Shown here: positions 8,306 to 16,840 of the stretch, piece by piece
Position numbering within the stretch: position 1 is the first letter of the stretch
Layout: each line of letters opens with the position of its first letter
From: Nonomuraea guangzhouensis
GTDB lineage: Bacteria; Actinomycetota; Actinomycetes; Streptosporangiales; Streptosporangiaceae
DNA length: 64,000 nucleotides
Assembly (NCBI RefSeq): GCF_019396345.1
Contig: NZ_JAHKRM010000010.1
Coordinates: 310,001-374,000, forward strand
Direction: 5' to 3'
Made by a program: the position numbers and the translations under genes
The notes under the pieces: model-generated
Seen by the model: the letters and a program-made list of their open reading frames with translations, nothing else
Told to the model about the DNA's origin: nothing
Databases searched by the model: none

Positions 8306-9187
8306 ATGAACTGTATGGATCCGCGCGCCTTGCCCCCGCAGCTGGTGGTAGATCCAGCCCTGCCTCCGGACATCTCCTTCCAGCTGCGCACCAGCCCGCA
8401 TTTCCTCCGCATGGCCAGAGCGGGCCGCCTGATGGACCCCCCGTACAATCTCGCCCTCCTTCTGGTCCTTCCCGGGCTGCTGCTGATGATCTTGGCGATC
8501 ACCAATCGGGGCGTCGCGGTCGTGGCCGCGCTCGGGATGGGCATGATCGGGTTGATGCGGTGGCTGGCTGTGGAGCCGACGCGCCGGGCGACCAAACGAC
8601 GGCTGCGGCTGGCCTACGAGTACGCCGCCCACTACGTCCTGCCCGAAGAGCTCGACTATCCCTGCCAGATGCTGCTGCGCCGCGCCCAGAACGCGGTGGA
8701 CGTCATCCTGAACTCCCAGGTGAACCGGGCAGGGCTGATCGACACCATCGACAACCGGGTGACGCTGCCGGAGGAGGTGTGGCAGATCGCCCAGCGGCTG
8801 GCCAAGCTGTCGTCCATGCACGCCGAGCACCGCCGGCTCATCCCGCGCGACCTGCCCTCCGGCATGGAGGACGCGTTCAAGCCGTACACCACCGCGCTCG
8901 ACGCGGCCTGGACCTCGCTGTCGCGGCGGGTGCGGCACCTGGAGAAGTACGCCAAGCAGGTGGTCAAGGCCGACAAGGTCTTCCACGCCCACCATCGGCT
9001 GGAGGCGCTGGCCGCGCGGACGCCGGACTACCAGCAGCTCCTCGCCGAGACGGTCCATGACGACCTGGCCCGTACGCACGTCAGGGAGCTGGCCGACCAG
9101 GCCGCGCACGTGCGCAAGCTGTTCGAGGAGAGCATCTACCAGGCCCGGCAGTCCGCCGGGGAACTGCTCAGGACTCCACTTTCCTGA
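8306..9187 (+). CDS. Membrane-associated hypothetical protein with two N-terminal helices
   Basis: A 293-residue protein from ATG 8306. Two hydrophobic helices at about residues 49-66 (NLALLLVLPGLLLMILAI) and 69-87 are joined by a very short turn. After them comes a long, charged, mostly helical cytosolic region rich in Arg, Glu and His. I recognise no catalytic motif or named family. The last 20 bp overlap the end of the convergent STAND/TPR gene. It lies divergent from the phosphatase gene. Confidence 0.75.
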   Translation: MNCMDPRALPPQLVVDPALPPDISFQLRTSPHFLRMARAGRLMDPPYNLALLLVLPGLLLMILAITNRGVAVVAALGMGMIGLMRWLAVEPTRRATKRRLRLAYEYAAHYVLPEELDYPCQMLLRRAQNAVDVILNSQVNRAGLIDTIDNRVTLPEEVWQIAQRLAKLSSMHAEHRRLIPRDLPSGMEDAFKPYTTALDAAWTSLSRRVRHLEKYAKQVVKADKVFHAHHRLEALAARTPDYQQLLAETVHDDLARTHVRELADQAAHVRKLFEESIYQARQSAGELLRTPLS

Positions 9188-11690
9188 GCAGCTCCAGCGT
9201 CCTGCGCATGCCGGCCTCGTTGCCGAGACTGCGGTAGATGTCCCTGGCCTGCTTCAGCGGCTCGACGGCCGCGTGCGGCCCGCCCGAGTCGAGATGCGCC
9301 TCGCCGAGGTAGCGCAGGCTGAGCGCCATCCACCACCGGTCGTCGAGATCCTCGAACGCGTGTACGGCCCGGCGCAGCTCGCGTTCCGACTCCTCGATCC
9401 GGCCCAGCCTGGCCAGGGCCCGGCCGGCCGACAGCGCGGTGCGCGCTATGCCCCACGAGTCGCCGAGGGCCGTCAGGATCTCCTCCGCCCGCCGGACGAA
9501 GTCGAGCTCACGCAGCCCGTTGGACGGGTCGCCGACCTCGCCGGCCGCGCGCAGGCAGCGGGCCTCCTCCCACAGCTCGCCGCGCTGCCGGAACATCTCG
9601 GCGGCGCGGTCGAGGCTGAAGCCCGCCTTGGTGAAACCTTCGAGCGCGGCCCGGTGCTCGCCTTCGCGGCGCCTGCCGCGGGCCTGCGCGGCGAGCACCT
9701 CGCCGTAGGCCCGCAGCGTCTGGGCCTCGGAGTAGCGGTTGCCCGCCTGCTTGAACACCTCCAGGGCGTCTTCGAGCAGGTCCCTGGCCTCCTCGGGCCG
9801 CCGCTCGGCGAGCCGCATCTCGGCGAGGTTGCGCTGGGTGCGGGCCATCCACCAGTAGTCCTCTTCGCCCTTGAACGCGGTGATGGCACCGATCAGGAAG
9901 TCCTGCGCGCGGTCGAGGTGACCGTCGTTGAACAGCCCCATGCCGATCGTCCGCATCGCCCTGGCCGCCCACCACGACTCGCCGAGCTCGGTGAAGATCT
10001 CCAGCGCCTGCTCGGCGCCCACCCGGCCCAGCTCGTGGCCGCCGAGACCGCCCTGCACGGCCGCCCGGTCGAGCAGCGCGATGGCCAGGGCGCGCCGGTC
10101 GCCGGTGTGCCGGGCGGCCTCGCAGCCGGCCTCGGCCGCGGCGTGCCAGTCGGCCCAGTAGGCGCGCAGGGAGTGACACAGCGAGCAGAACGCCCTGGCC
10201 AGCCCCGAGGTCAGCTCCCACAGCTCCAGCTGCCTGGCCAGGTTGATCATGGCGATCAGCGAGAGCCGCTCGGCGTTGAGCCAGTCGCCCGCGTGCATCT
10301 GCCCCTCGACGCCGGAGGTGCGCCCGCCGCGGCTCCAGTCCTGCGGCCAGCGGTCCTGGGCCGCCTCCTCGGCGCGGCGGCGGTAGCCGAACAGCACCCG
10401 CTCGATGGCGGCCCGGCGCCGGGCCTGGTCGTCCCCCTCGGCCAGCTCGACGGCGAACAGCCGGACGAGGTCGTGCAGGCGGTAGCGCATGGCGCCGGTC
10501 GGGTCGACGCCCGAGCTCTCGGCGAGCTGCGCGTCGATCAGCGCCTCCAGCTGGTCGGCGCCGTCGAGCCCGGAGATGTCGAGCAGCTCGCCCGCCACCC
10601 AGCCGGGCACGTCGGGCGAGGTGAGCGCGGACATCAGGCGCAGCAGGCGGCGCTGCATGCCGGTGCAGTCGTCGTAGCTGAGCTGCACGGAGGCACGCAC
10701 GCTCTTGTCGACGGTCTGCGCGAGTTCGAGCTGGTCGAGGCGGCGGCGCTCGTCGGCGAGCCGGTCGGCCAGCTGCCGCAGCGTCCAGTGTTCGCGGGTG
10801 GCCAGCCGGCCGCCGCAGATGTTGATCGCCAGCGGCAGGTAGTCGCAGATCCGGACGATCTCCTTGGCCGCGTCGAGGTCGTCGACCACTCGGGCGCCGC
10901 CGGCCAGCCTGGCCAGCAGCTCCACCCCGTGGGCCTCGCTGAACACGCCGAGCTGGGTGTCGTGGGTGCCGTTCAGGAACAGCGGCTGGCGTGAGGTGAC
11001 CAGCACGGCGCAGCCCGGCTCGGCCGGGATCAGCGGTTTGACCTGGTCGGCGCCGTGCGCATTGTCCAGCCCGATGAGGATCCTGCGGTCCTTGGTCCAG
11101 GTCAGCCAGAGCTTGCGCAGCTCGTCGAGGCCACCGGGGTCGGTGGTCAGCCGGACGCCGAGCGCGCGCAGGAACCCGATCAGCACCTCCTCCGGGCGCA
11201 CCGGGGCGTCGACGCCGCCCCGCAGGTCCGCGTACAGGCGCCCGTCGGGGAACGCGCCGGCGATCTCCTGCCCGAACCTGGCCACCAGCGCCGACTTGCC
11301 GACGCCGCCCCTGCCGTACACGGAGACCACCAGCGGGGGCGAGACGCCGCCGGACTTGCGCCGCCCGCCGAAGACCGTCCGCAGCTCCGCGAGCGGCTCG
11401 ACGCGCCCGGTGAAGTGCTCGGGGCCGGGCGGCCACTGGTCGGGCGCACGTGAGGACGGCTCGGCCGCCGCCTCGCGTTTGCCCCGCCCCTCGGTCGTGG
11501 CCCAGGTGGTGAGCCCGACGAGGAGCGCCGCCGCCATGGTCACGCTCACCTTGGCGACGGGCGGGATCTCCCAGTCGACGGAGGCGGCCAGGATGCTGGC
11601 CGCCGCGGCCGCGAGGCCCGCCGAGACGGGCGCGGCCAGTGGCACCTTCCTACGCCGCGACCGCGGCTTGTCTGGTAGCTGCCCTGTCAA
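9168..11690 (-). CDS. Membrane-anchored STAND (NB-ARC) ATPase with TPR domain
   Basis: An 840-residue protein, best started at TTG 11690 (GGAGGGGG about 8 nt upstream) rather than the first in-frame TTG at 11717. Two hydrophobic helices lie near residues 18-37 and 47-64, so the protein is probably tethered to the membrane. The P-loop GRGGVGKS (about residue 133), Walker B DRRILIGLDNAHG, VLVTSRQPL and YLPLAINICGGRL follow. From about residue 420 there are repeated TPR-like helices (GEAHLDSGGPHAAVEPLKQA and similar). This architecture resembles AfsR-family ATPases without their DNA-binding domain, and signalling NLR-like proteins. Output and trigger are unknown. Confidence 0.85.
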   Translation of the reverse strand: MTGQLPDKPRSRRRKVPLAAPVSAGLAAAAASILAASVDWEIPPVAKVSVTMAAALLVGLTTWATTEGRGKREAAAEPSSRAPDQWPPGPEHFTGRVEPLAELRTVFGGRRKSGGVSPPLVVSVYGRGGVGKSALVARFGQEIAGAFPDGRLYADLRGGVDAPVRPEEVLIGFLRALGVRLTTDPGGLDELRKLWLTWTKDRRILIGLDNAHGADQVKPLIPAEPGCAVLVTSRQPLFLNGTHDTQLGVFSEAHGVELLARLAGGARVVDDLDAAKEIVRICDYLPLAINICGGRLATREHWTLRQLADRLADERRRLDQLELAQTVDKSVRASVQLSYDDCTGMQRRLLRLMSALTSPDVPGWVAGELLDISGLDGADQLEALIDAQLAESSGVDPTGAMRYRLHDLVRLFAVELAEGDDQARRRAAIERVLFGYRRRAEEAAQDRWPQDWSRGGRTSGVEGQMHAGDWLNAERLSLIAMINLARQLELWELTSGLARAFCSLCHSLRAYWADWHAAAEAGCEAARHTGDRRALAIALLDRAAVQGGLGGHELGRVGAEQALEIFTELGESWWAARAMRTIGMGLFNDGHLDRAQDFLIGAITAFKGEEDYWWMARTQRNLAEMRLAERRPEEARDLLEDALEVFKQAGNRYSEAQTLRAYGEVLAAQARGRRREGEHRAALEGFTKAGFSLDRAAEMFRQRGELWEEARCLRAAGEVGDPSNGLRELDFVRRAEEILTALGDSWGIARTALSAGRALARLGRIEESERELRRAVHAFEDLDDRWWMALSLRYLGEAHLDSGGPHAAVEPLKQARDIYRSLGNEAGMRRTLELLRKVES

Positions 11691-11719
11691 CGAACACCCC
11701 CTCCGGGGGTGATTCAAGC

Positions 11720-11754
11720 GGATGGGGTACGGCTGCGCCAGCCGTACCCCATCC
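11720..11754. terminator. Perfect 16-bp hairpin after the M6 protease gene
   Basis: GGATGGGGTACGGCTG (11720-11735) pairs perfectly with 11739-11754 around a CGC loop, six bases beyond the protease stop codon. There is no T-run, so it may be a processing or protection hairpin, or a weak terminator separating the protease from the STAND gene. Confidence 0.75.
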
Positions 11755-11759
11755 TTCAG

Positions 11760-13868
11760 CTAAAGGCCGATCACCGGACAGGTGGCCGTCACCGTCTTGG
11801 TGGGGTCGCTCTCCGAGGTCGCGGTGAGCGTGACCTTGGCGAGCCGGTCACCGCCCGAGGCGCGCACGGCGTTGACCGCGACCACCTCCTGCTTGCCGAA
11901 GTCGACGGCGGCCAGGGCGTTGGGCAGCTGGGCGGTCCAGCCCTTGCCCTGCACCTCGGCCTTGAGCCGGTAGACGTCGGAGTTGAGGTAGGCGCTGACG
12001 TCCTCGGGGTGCGTCCCCTGCGCGGGGGCCGCCTTGCCGGTGTTGAACAGCGGGAACTTGCAGGTCGAGTAGCCCTTTCCGGACGGGATCCCGGCGGCGG
12101 GGAACACCTTGACGCCGCGCTTCTGCGGGCCCGCGCCGTCGAGCGAGCGGATCGCGACCGTGTACGACAGGGTGCCGTCGCGGCCACGCTTCAGGTCGGT
12201 CACGTAGAAGTGCAGGCGGTTGGCCTGGTCGACGTACTCGTACTGGCTGCCGGAGCCGGTGCCCGCGTGAAAGAGGGCGTCGGACAGCTGGCGGTAGTCG
12301 CCGATCGTGATCGGCACCTTGGTCCCGTCGGGCATGACGTAGTCGGTCATCCCGATGTCCTGCGGGTTGGCGTCGATCACCCACTCGAACGGCGACCGGT
12401 CCTGGTTCTTGGTCTTGGCCACGAGCACGCCGGAGTCGGGGGTGAAGGAGTCGGTGCCGACCCGGTCGACGACCTCGACCGTGTAGTTCTCGTAGCCGCC
12501 GCCGTCACAGAGCGGGTTGGTCTGCGTGCTGCAGGCCGGGCTCTTGTCACCGGTGTCGAAGGCGATGTTGACGCCCGACAGCTCGTTCTTGCCCGGCTGC
12601 GACTCGCGGGCGATGACCCTGGCCTTCACCAGGCCCGACTCGTCGAGGGCCTCGCGCGACAGGCGCAGCACGTTCTGCTCGTCGACCATCTGCAGCTTGA
12701 TCTTGTTGCGCAGCATGTGCTGGGCGCCCATGGACGCGCCGGCGGTCGGCGGGATCAGCCAGCGGGAGTGCGGGCCGCCGGGGCCGTTGAAGCTGCCCCG
12801 GCTGAGCATCTCCCAGATGCCGGTGTAGGCGCGGCGGGCCGGGATGCCGTACGGGTTGTTGTAGTTGTCCAGTACGCCCAGGATGTGGCTGAACTCGTGG
12901 GCGTAGACGGCCATGCCGGAGCTCTCGGCCTGGACCGAGTCGACGCCGATGTTGGCGTTGGGCCAGAAGTTGGAGCCGGCCTGCCAGGAGGTCCAGTCGA
13001 CGTACCGGGTCTGGGCCCAGTTCGGCAGGTTGGGGTCGGGCGGACCCCACTCGTCCGTCACGTCCTCCTTGGTGGGGAACTTCATCATCCCGAACTCCTG
13101 CCAGGTCGACGACTCGTCCTGGCCGGCGCTCACGTAGAAGATGAAGTCGAACTGCTTGGCGGCCTCCTCGCCGATCGCGCCGATGAACGCGGCGTGCCCG
13201 TCGGTGCGCAGGTTCCGGTCGCACGTGTCGCCCGCCGGGCAGGCGGTGCCGCCCTGGAACTCCATGGCGTACTCGTGGTCCTTGCCCGGCATCGTGTACG
13301 GGCCGAACCCGGTCAGCTCGACTCCGTAGCGGCCGCCGGAGTCCTCCATCCAGTACTCGTGGATGGTGTGACCCTTGTTGAGGGCGTTCGGGGTGTTGAG
13401 GAAGTCCTGGTAGAACTTGGCCACCTGGTCGCGGGGCACGTCATGGGCCTCGGCGCTCGGGTTGGCGTAGATCGTCGAGCCCTTGGGCTGGGTGACCACG
13501 AACTGCTGGTTCGGGTAGTCCAGGAGCACTAACGCGCCCTTGAAGGTGCGCTTGGAGCCCTTGACCGCCGGGTCGTTCCAGTTGGTGCCCGGCACCTTCT
13601 TGTAGTCCGCCCACGTCATGTGGTCGGGGTTCTCCCAGTTCTGCGGGTCGATCGGCTCGATGCCGCCCGTCGGACGGCTGCGGAGTGCCTGGGCGTCGGA
13701 CGACGCGTCCTGTTGCCAGGGCTGGGTCTGCGGCCAGTGGTTCTGCCGCCAGGGGTACTCGGGATCGTCTGTGGGGGGTGCTGCGGAAGCCGGGGTCGCC
13801 ACAAGGCTCATCGGGATCAGCACGAGGGCCGCCAGCAGACCTTTCAGCAGCTTCTTGGGGGCAATCAC
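11760..13868 (-). CDS. Secreted M6 family metalloprotease (immune-inhibitor-A-like)
   Basis: A 702-residue protein with a GTG start at 13868. The N-terminus is a signal peptide: KK, a hydrophobic core (LLKGLLAALVLIPMSLVA) and a TPASA-A cleavage site near residue 30. The zinc site HEFSHILGVLD fits HExxHxxGxxD, with the catalytic glutamate at the second position. Further conserved blocks include GRYGVELTGFGPYTMPGKDH upstream and GIWEMLSRGSFNGPGG just after, as in M6 peptidases. The 350-residue C-terminal part is a beta-rich accessory region with paired cysteines. It should be a secreted protease active outside the cell. It is divergent from a PucR-type regulator. Confidence 0.93.
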   Translation of the reverse strand: MIAPKKLLKGLLAALVLIPMSLVATPASAAPPTDDPEYPWRQNHWPQTQPWQQDASSDAQALRSRPTGGIEPIDPQNWENPDHMTWADYKKVPGTNWNDPAVKGSKRTFKGALVLLDYPNQQFVVTQPKGSTIYANPSAEAHDVPRDQVAKFYQDFLNTPNALNKGHTIHEYWMEDSGGRYGVELTGFGPYTMPGKDHEYAMEFQGGTACPAGDTCDRNLRTDGHAAFIGAIGEEAAKQFDFIFYVSAGQDESSTWQEFGMMKFPTKEDVTDEWGPPDPNLPNWAQTRYVDWTSWQAGSNFWPNANIGVDSVQAESSGMAVYAHEFSHILGVLDNYNNPYGIPARRAYTGIWEMLSRGSFNGPGGPHSRWLIPPTAGASMGAQHMLRNKIKLQMVDEQNVLRLSREALDESGLVKARVIARESQPGKNELSGVNIAFDTGDKSPACSTQTNPLCDGGGYENYTVEVVDRVGTDSFTPDSGVLVAKTKNQDRSPFEWVIDANPQDIGMTDYVMPDGTKVPITIGDYRQLSDALFHAGTGSGSQYEYVDQANRLHFYVTDLKRGRDGTLSYTVAIRSLDGAGPQKRGVKVFPAAGIPSGKGYSTCKFPLFNTGKAAPAQGTHPEDVSAYLNSDVYRLKAEVQGKGWTAQLPNALAAVDFGKQEVVAVNAVRASGGDRLAKVTLTATSESDPTKTVTATCPVIGL

Positions 13869-13947
13869 GGATAGACGTTATAGACGAAGTTGACGGAGAT
13901 CATCGATCAGTTGTAGGGAAGACCTGTAGTGGTCATTCCGACAAACG

Positions 13948-15126
13948 ATGAAATGTCCAGGTGACGTGGTGGCGGATCTCCAGCGGACCGTGGACGAGCT
14001 GGCGGCTCGCCTTGACAGACCGCTGTTGCTGGAGGACCGCGTGCAACGCGTCGTCGCCTACAGCGAGCAGTACGGCACGATGGACGACATCCGCCGCGAC
14101 TCGATCCTGCGCCGGCACTCCACGCCCGAGGTGCGGCAGTGGGTGCGTTCCGCCGGGATCCACGACGCGCCCGGGCCGTTACGCGTCCCGGCCGCGCCGC
14201 ACCTGAGCCTGCTCCCCCGGGTCTGCGTTCCGGTACGCCACGACGCCGGGCTGCTGGGCTACCTGTGGTTCATCGACTCCGGCCCGGCCATGTCCGATGA
14301 GCAGATCGCCGAGGCCGCCGCGGCGGCGCCCGCCCTCGCCCTGGCGCTCTTCCATGAGAGCCTGGCCACCGGGCTGGCCTCGCACCGGGAGCTGGAGGCG
14401 GTCACCGGCCTGCTGCTCGGCGAGCCGGACTCGGCCAGGCAGCTGATCGAGGCCGGCGCCTTCCCGCAGGCCCAGCCGGTGACCGTACTGGTGGCCAGGC
14501 CGCTGTCGGACGAGCCGGACGAGGCGCTCCGGCTCGCGCTGGAGCAGGGCCTGCTCACGCTGCGGCGGCGGCTGAGCGGGCACCACCCGCTGCACCTGGT
14601 CCGCTTCGACCACGCCGTGCTGCTCACCGCGGGCGGCCCGGTGGCGGCCGACGAACTGCACGCGGCGATGTCGATCCCGGTGGTGGTCGGGATCGGGCGG
14701 GCCAGGCCCGCGCTGGCCGAGGCCGCCGGGTCGTACACGGAGGCGCGGCACGCGGCCGAGGTGGCCGCCCGGGTGCCCGAGCTCGGCCGGTCGGTGGAGT
14801 GGGCCCGGCTCGGCGTCTACCGGATGCTCACCCATCTCCCCCACCACGAGCTGCATCCGGGGCTGGCCGAGCTGCTGGCCGACGATCAGCACCTGCCGCT
14901 GCTGGAGACGCTGGAGACGTACCTGGATCTGGCGGGCAGCGCGGTGGCCACGTCACGGGCGCTGCGCCTGCACCGCACCTCCCTGTACTACCGGCTGCAG
15001 CGGCTGGAGGAGCTGGCCCGCACCGATCTGAAGGACGGCGGCGAGCGGCTGGCCCTGCATCTCAGCCTCAAGCTCGCCCGGCTTTCCGGCAGGTACCGGC
15101 CCAGGGACGCCCGGCCCGGCCCGTGA
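13948..15126 (+). CDS. PucR/CdaR-type helix-turn-helix regulator
   Basis: A 392-residue protein from ATG 13948. The N-terminal part (RPLLLEDRVQRVVAYSEQYG) is a GAF-like sensory region. The middle holds a GGDEF-like domain degenerate in catalytic motif (IPVVVGIGRARPALAEAAGS). The C-terminus has the PucR-type helix-turn-helix: LETYLDLAGSAVATSRALRL then HRTSLYYRLQRLEELA. This composition defines PucR/CdaR activators of catabolic or secondary functions. Divergent from the secreted protease, which it may control. Confidence 0.88.
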   Translation: MKCPGDVVADLQRTVDELAARLDRPLLLEDRVQRVVAYSEQYGTMDDIRRDSILRRHSTPEVRQWVRSAGIHDAPGPLRVPAAPHLSLLPRVCVPVRHDAGLLGYLWFIDSGPAMSDEQIAEAAAAAPALALALFHESLATGLASHRELEAVTGLLLGEPDSARQLIEAGAFPQAQPVTVLVARPLSDEPDEALRLALEQGLLTLRRRLSGHHPLHLVRFDHAVLLTAGGPVAADELHAAMSIPVVVGIGRARPALAEAAGSYTEARHAAEVAARVPELGRSVEWARLGVYRMLTHLPHHELHPGLAELLADDQHLPLLETLETYLDLAGSAVATSRALRLHRTSLYYRLQRLEELARTDLKDGGERLALHLSLKLARLSGRYRPRDARPGP

Positions 15127-15207
15127 TCGCCGGCCGGACTCGTGATTGCACGGCTGGCCGGGCTCACGTTTAATGCCGAGAGGGTGATTTCCAGAAGGGA
15201 GTCCGAT

Positions 15208-16296
15208 TTGCCATCCGCGAAGCGTGCCCCATCTGGCCGAAGGTCGAAGCTCGGCAGGCGCACGCCCGCGCCCATCGTCCTCCACTCGGCGCCGCTGGTG
15301 CTGTCGATCGACGCCGAACCGCTGCGCGGCGCCGCGCTCGCCGTACGGGGCGACCGCGTCCTTCAGGTGGGGCTCCGGGACGAGCTGCTCGCCTACTTCC
15401 CCGTCACCCGGGAGCAGCGCTGGCCGGGCATGATCGTGGCGGGGCTGGTGGACGCCTGCGCCCCAGCGGCTCCGCCGCCGCCCGGGGTGACCGCGCGGGC
15501 CGGGCTGGTCACCGATCCGGCCGAGTCGGCCCGGTTGCCCGGGGTCTCCTATGTCGAGGTGTCGTACGAGTCCGAACAGGTCTGGGAGGACACCGGGCGC
15601 GACGCGGTCATCACCGCGATCCGCGAGGTCGACCGGCCGCGTACGGTGGGCATCGCCGCGTACACGCCCGACCCGCAGGTGCTGGAGGACGTGGCGGTGC
15701 TGGCCAGGACGTTCGGCCTGCGACTGCTGGCCGACCTGGACCGCCACTCGCCCGCGACGCTCGACGAGGCGGGCATCCTCGGGCCGCACTGCCACGTGGC
15801 CTGCGGCCGGCCGCTCGATCCCGGTGAGCGCAAGCTGCTGCGGCTGCGCGGGAGCGTGGCCGCCCTCTGCCCGTCGCCGCCCGACGACCTGCTCGCGCTC
15901 CTGGACGAGGGCAACCGCGTCGCCTTCGGCACCCGCGCCCCCGCCTCGACCGGCCGGGTGACCGACCTGCTCGGCCTGGCCAGATCCATCAGGCAGCAGG
16001 CCAAGGGGCGCGGGCCGCGGCCCCGGGGGCTCGACCGCAAGCTGGTCGAAGCCGCCACGCTGGGCGGGGCCCAAGCGCTCGGCATGGCGAGCAGGTCGGG
16101 CCGGATCGGCGCGCTCGGGCCGGGCAGCCGGGCCGACTTCGCGGTCTTCGACGCCCGTGGCCGCTACCCGTACGCCGCCCTGCTCAGCGGGCCGCCCTGC
16201 CTCGCCACGGTGGTCGGCGGCACGGTGGTCGCCGGCGCCGTGGTCAGCGGCACGGTCATCGAGCACGGACCACCCCGCGGCACCCAGCCGAGCTGA
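15208..16296 (+). CDS. Amidohydrolase-fold protein lacking the metal-binding residues
   Basis: A 362-residue protein from TTG 15208, preceded by AGAAGGGAG; the frame is open from 15142 but with no ribosome site. The beta-sandwich wrapper is recognisable (LVLSIDAEPLRGAALAVRGD and, at the C-terminus, GSRADFAVFDARG). Key positions differ from metal-dependent relatives: the HxH after the GLVDA strand is ACAPAAPPPPG, the histidine strand reads LLADLDRHS, and the usual GTD-S-AS is GTRAPAST. I infer a pseudoenzyme or an altered mechanism. The cytosine deaminase/imidazolonepropionase fold is the nearest recalled match. Confidence 0.65.
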   Translation: MPSAKRAPSGRRSKLGRRTPAPIVLHSAPLVLSIDAEPLRGAALAVRGDRVLQVGLRDELLAYFPVTREQRWPGMIVAGLVDACAPAAPPPPGVTARAGLVTDPAESARLPGVSYVEVSYESEQVWEDTGRDAVITAIREVDRPRTVGIAAYTPDPQVLEDVAVLARTFGLRLLADLDRHSPATLDEAGILGPHCHVACGRPLDPGERKLLRLRGSVAALCPSPPDDLLALLDEGNRVAFGTRAPASTGRVTDLLGLARSIRQQAKGRGPRPRGLDRKLVEAATLGGAQALGMASRSGRIGALGPGSRADFAVFDARGRYPYAALLSGPPCLATVVGGTVVAGAVVSGTVIEHGPPRGTQPS

Positions 16297-16379
16297 CCAT
16301 CGCTCGCCCTGCGGCACCCAGCCGAACTGGCTGTCGCTCGCCCCTCGACACTCAGCCGAACTGGGCGTCGATCGCTCCG
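16278..16379. repeat. Tandem repeat, three copies of 34 bp spanning two gene ends
   Basis: Copies start at 16278, 16312 and 16346 with similar sequence (CGGCACCCAGCCGAGCTG and variants). Copy one covers the end of the amidohydrolase-like gene. Copy three encodes the last residues of the MarR protein on the other strand. Confidence 0.8.
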
Positions 16380-16771
16380 AGCAGGTCCTTGAGCTGGTCG
16401 CGCTGGTCGTCGGACAGGACCGCGAACAGGTCCTGACCCGCCTGCCTGCGCGCCTCCCGCGACCGCTCGTGCATCTCGCGGCCCGCCTGCGTGAGCACCA
16501 CCAGCGTGGAGCGCCGGTTGGCCGGATCGATCTCCCTGCGCACCAGGCCCGCCTGCTCCAGCGCGTCGATGACGGGCGTGACCGAGCGTGGCACGATCCT
16601 CAGCTGGTCGGCGAGCTGCACCATCCTGAGCGGCCGGTCGGCGTCGGCGAGCGCGCGCAGCGCCCGCGCCTGCCCCGGGTTGACGCCGAGGGGGACGAGC
16701 CGATGAACGTAGCCGTGCCGCAGGCGGCGGCTGACCCGGTGCAAGAGCTCCGACAGCTCGGCGTCCTCCAT
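16352..16771 (-). CDS. MarR family transcriptional regulator
   Basis: A 139-residue protein taken from ATG at 16771 (MEDAELSELLHRVSRRL); the open frame extends much further upstream only as antisense of the ABC gene. The winged helix-turn-helix is clear: LRMVQLADQLRIVPRSVTPV, then DALEQAGLVRREIDPANRRS with the wing arginines, and LVVLTQAGREMHERS. A helical C-terminal dimerisation region follows. It is divergent from the ABC exporter, and the AT-rich palindromic segment near 16788 is a plausible operator, so it probably represses the exporter until a ligand binds. Its last codons lie inside a tandem repeat. Confidence 0.88.
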   Translation of the reverse strand: MEDAELSELLHRVSRRLRHGYVHRLVPLGVNPGQARALRALADADRPLRMVQLADQLRIVPRSVTPVIDALEQAGLVRREIDPANRRSTLVVLTQAGREMHERSREARRQAGQDLFAVLSDDQRDQLKDLLGAIDAQFG

Positions 16772-16840
16772 GTCGGACAGCTTACCGGAATAATTATGAG
16801 CTAACCTCTGTTTGAGGGAGCATCTGAAAAGGAGTCCTAC
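16772..16840. promoter_or_regulatory. Divergent MarR/ABC promoter region
   Basis: A short AT-rich stretch, GGAATAATTATGAGC, with a TAATTA core palindrome sits between divergent genes near 16787-16801. AAAAGGAG at 16827-16834 is the ribosome site of the exporter, whose start is TTG at 16841. The operator assignment is inference. Confidence 0.5.

Noticed and set aside
9057..10994. 645-codon plus-strand frame
   Set aside because: Antisense of the STAND/TPR gene, which has complete ATPase motifs on the other strand.
11709..13532. 607-codon plus-strand frame
   Set aside because: Antisense of the M6 protease gene with its zinc motif.
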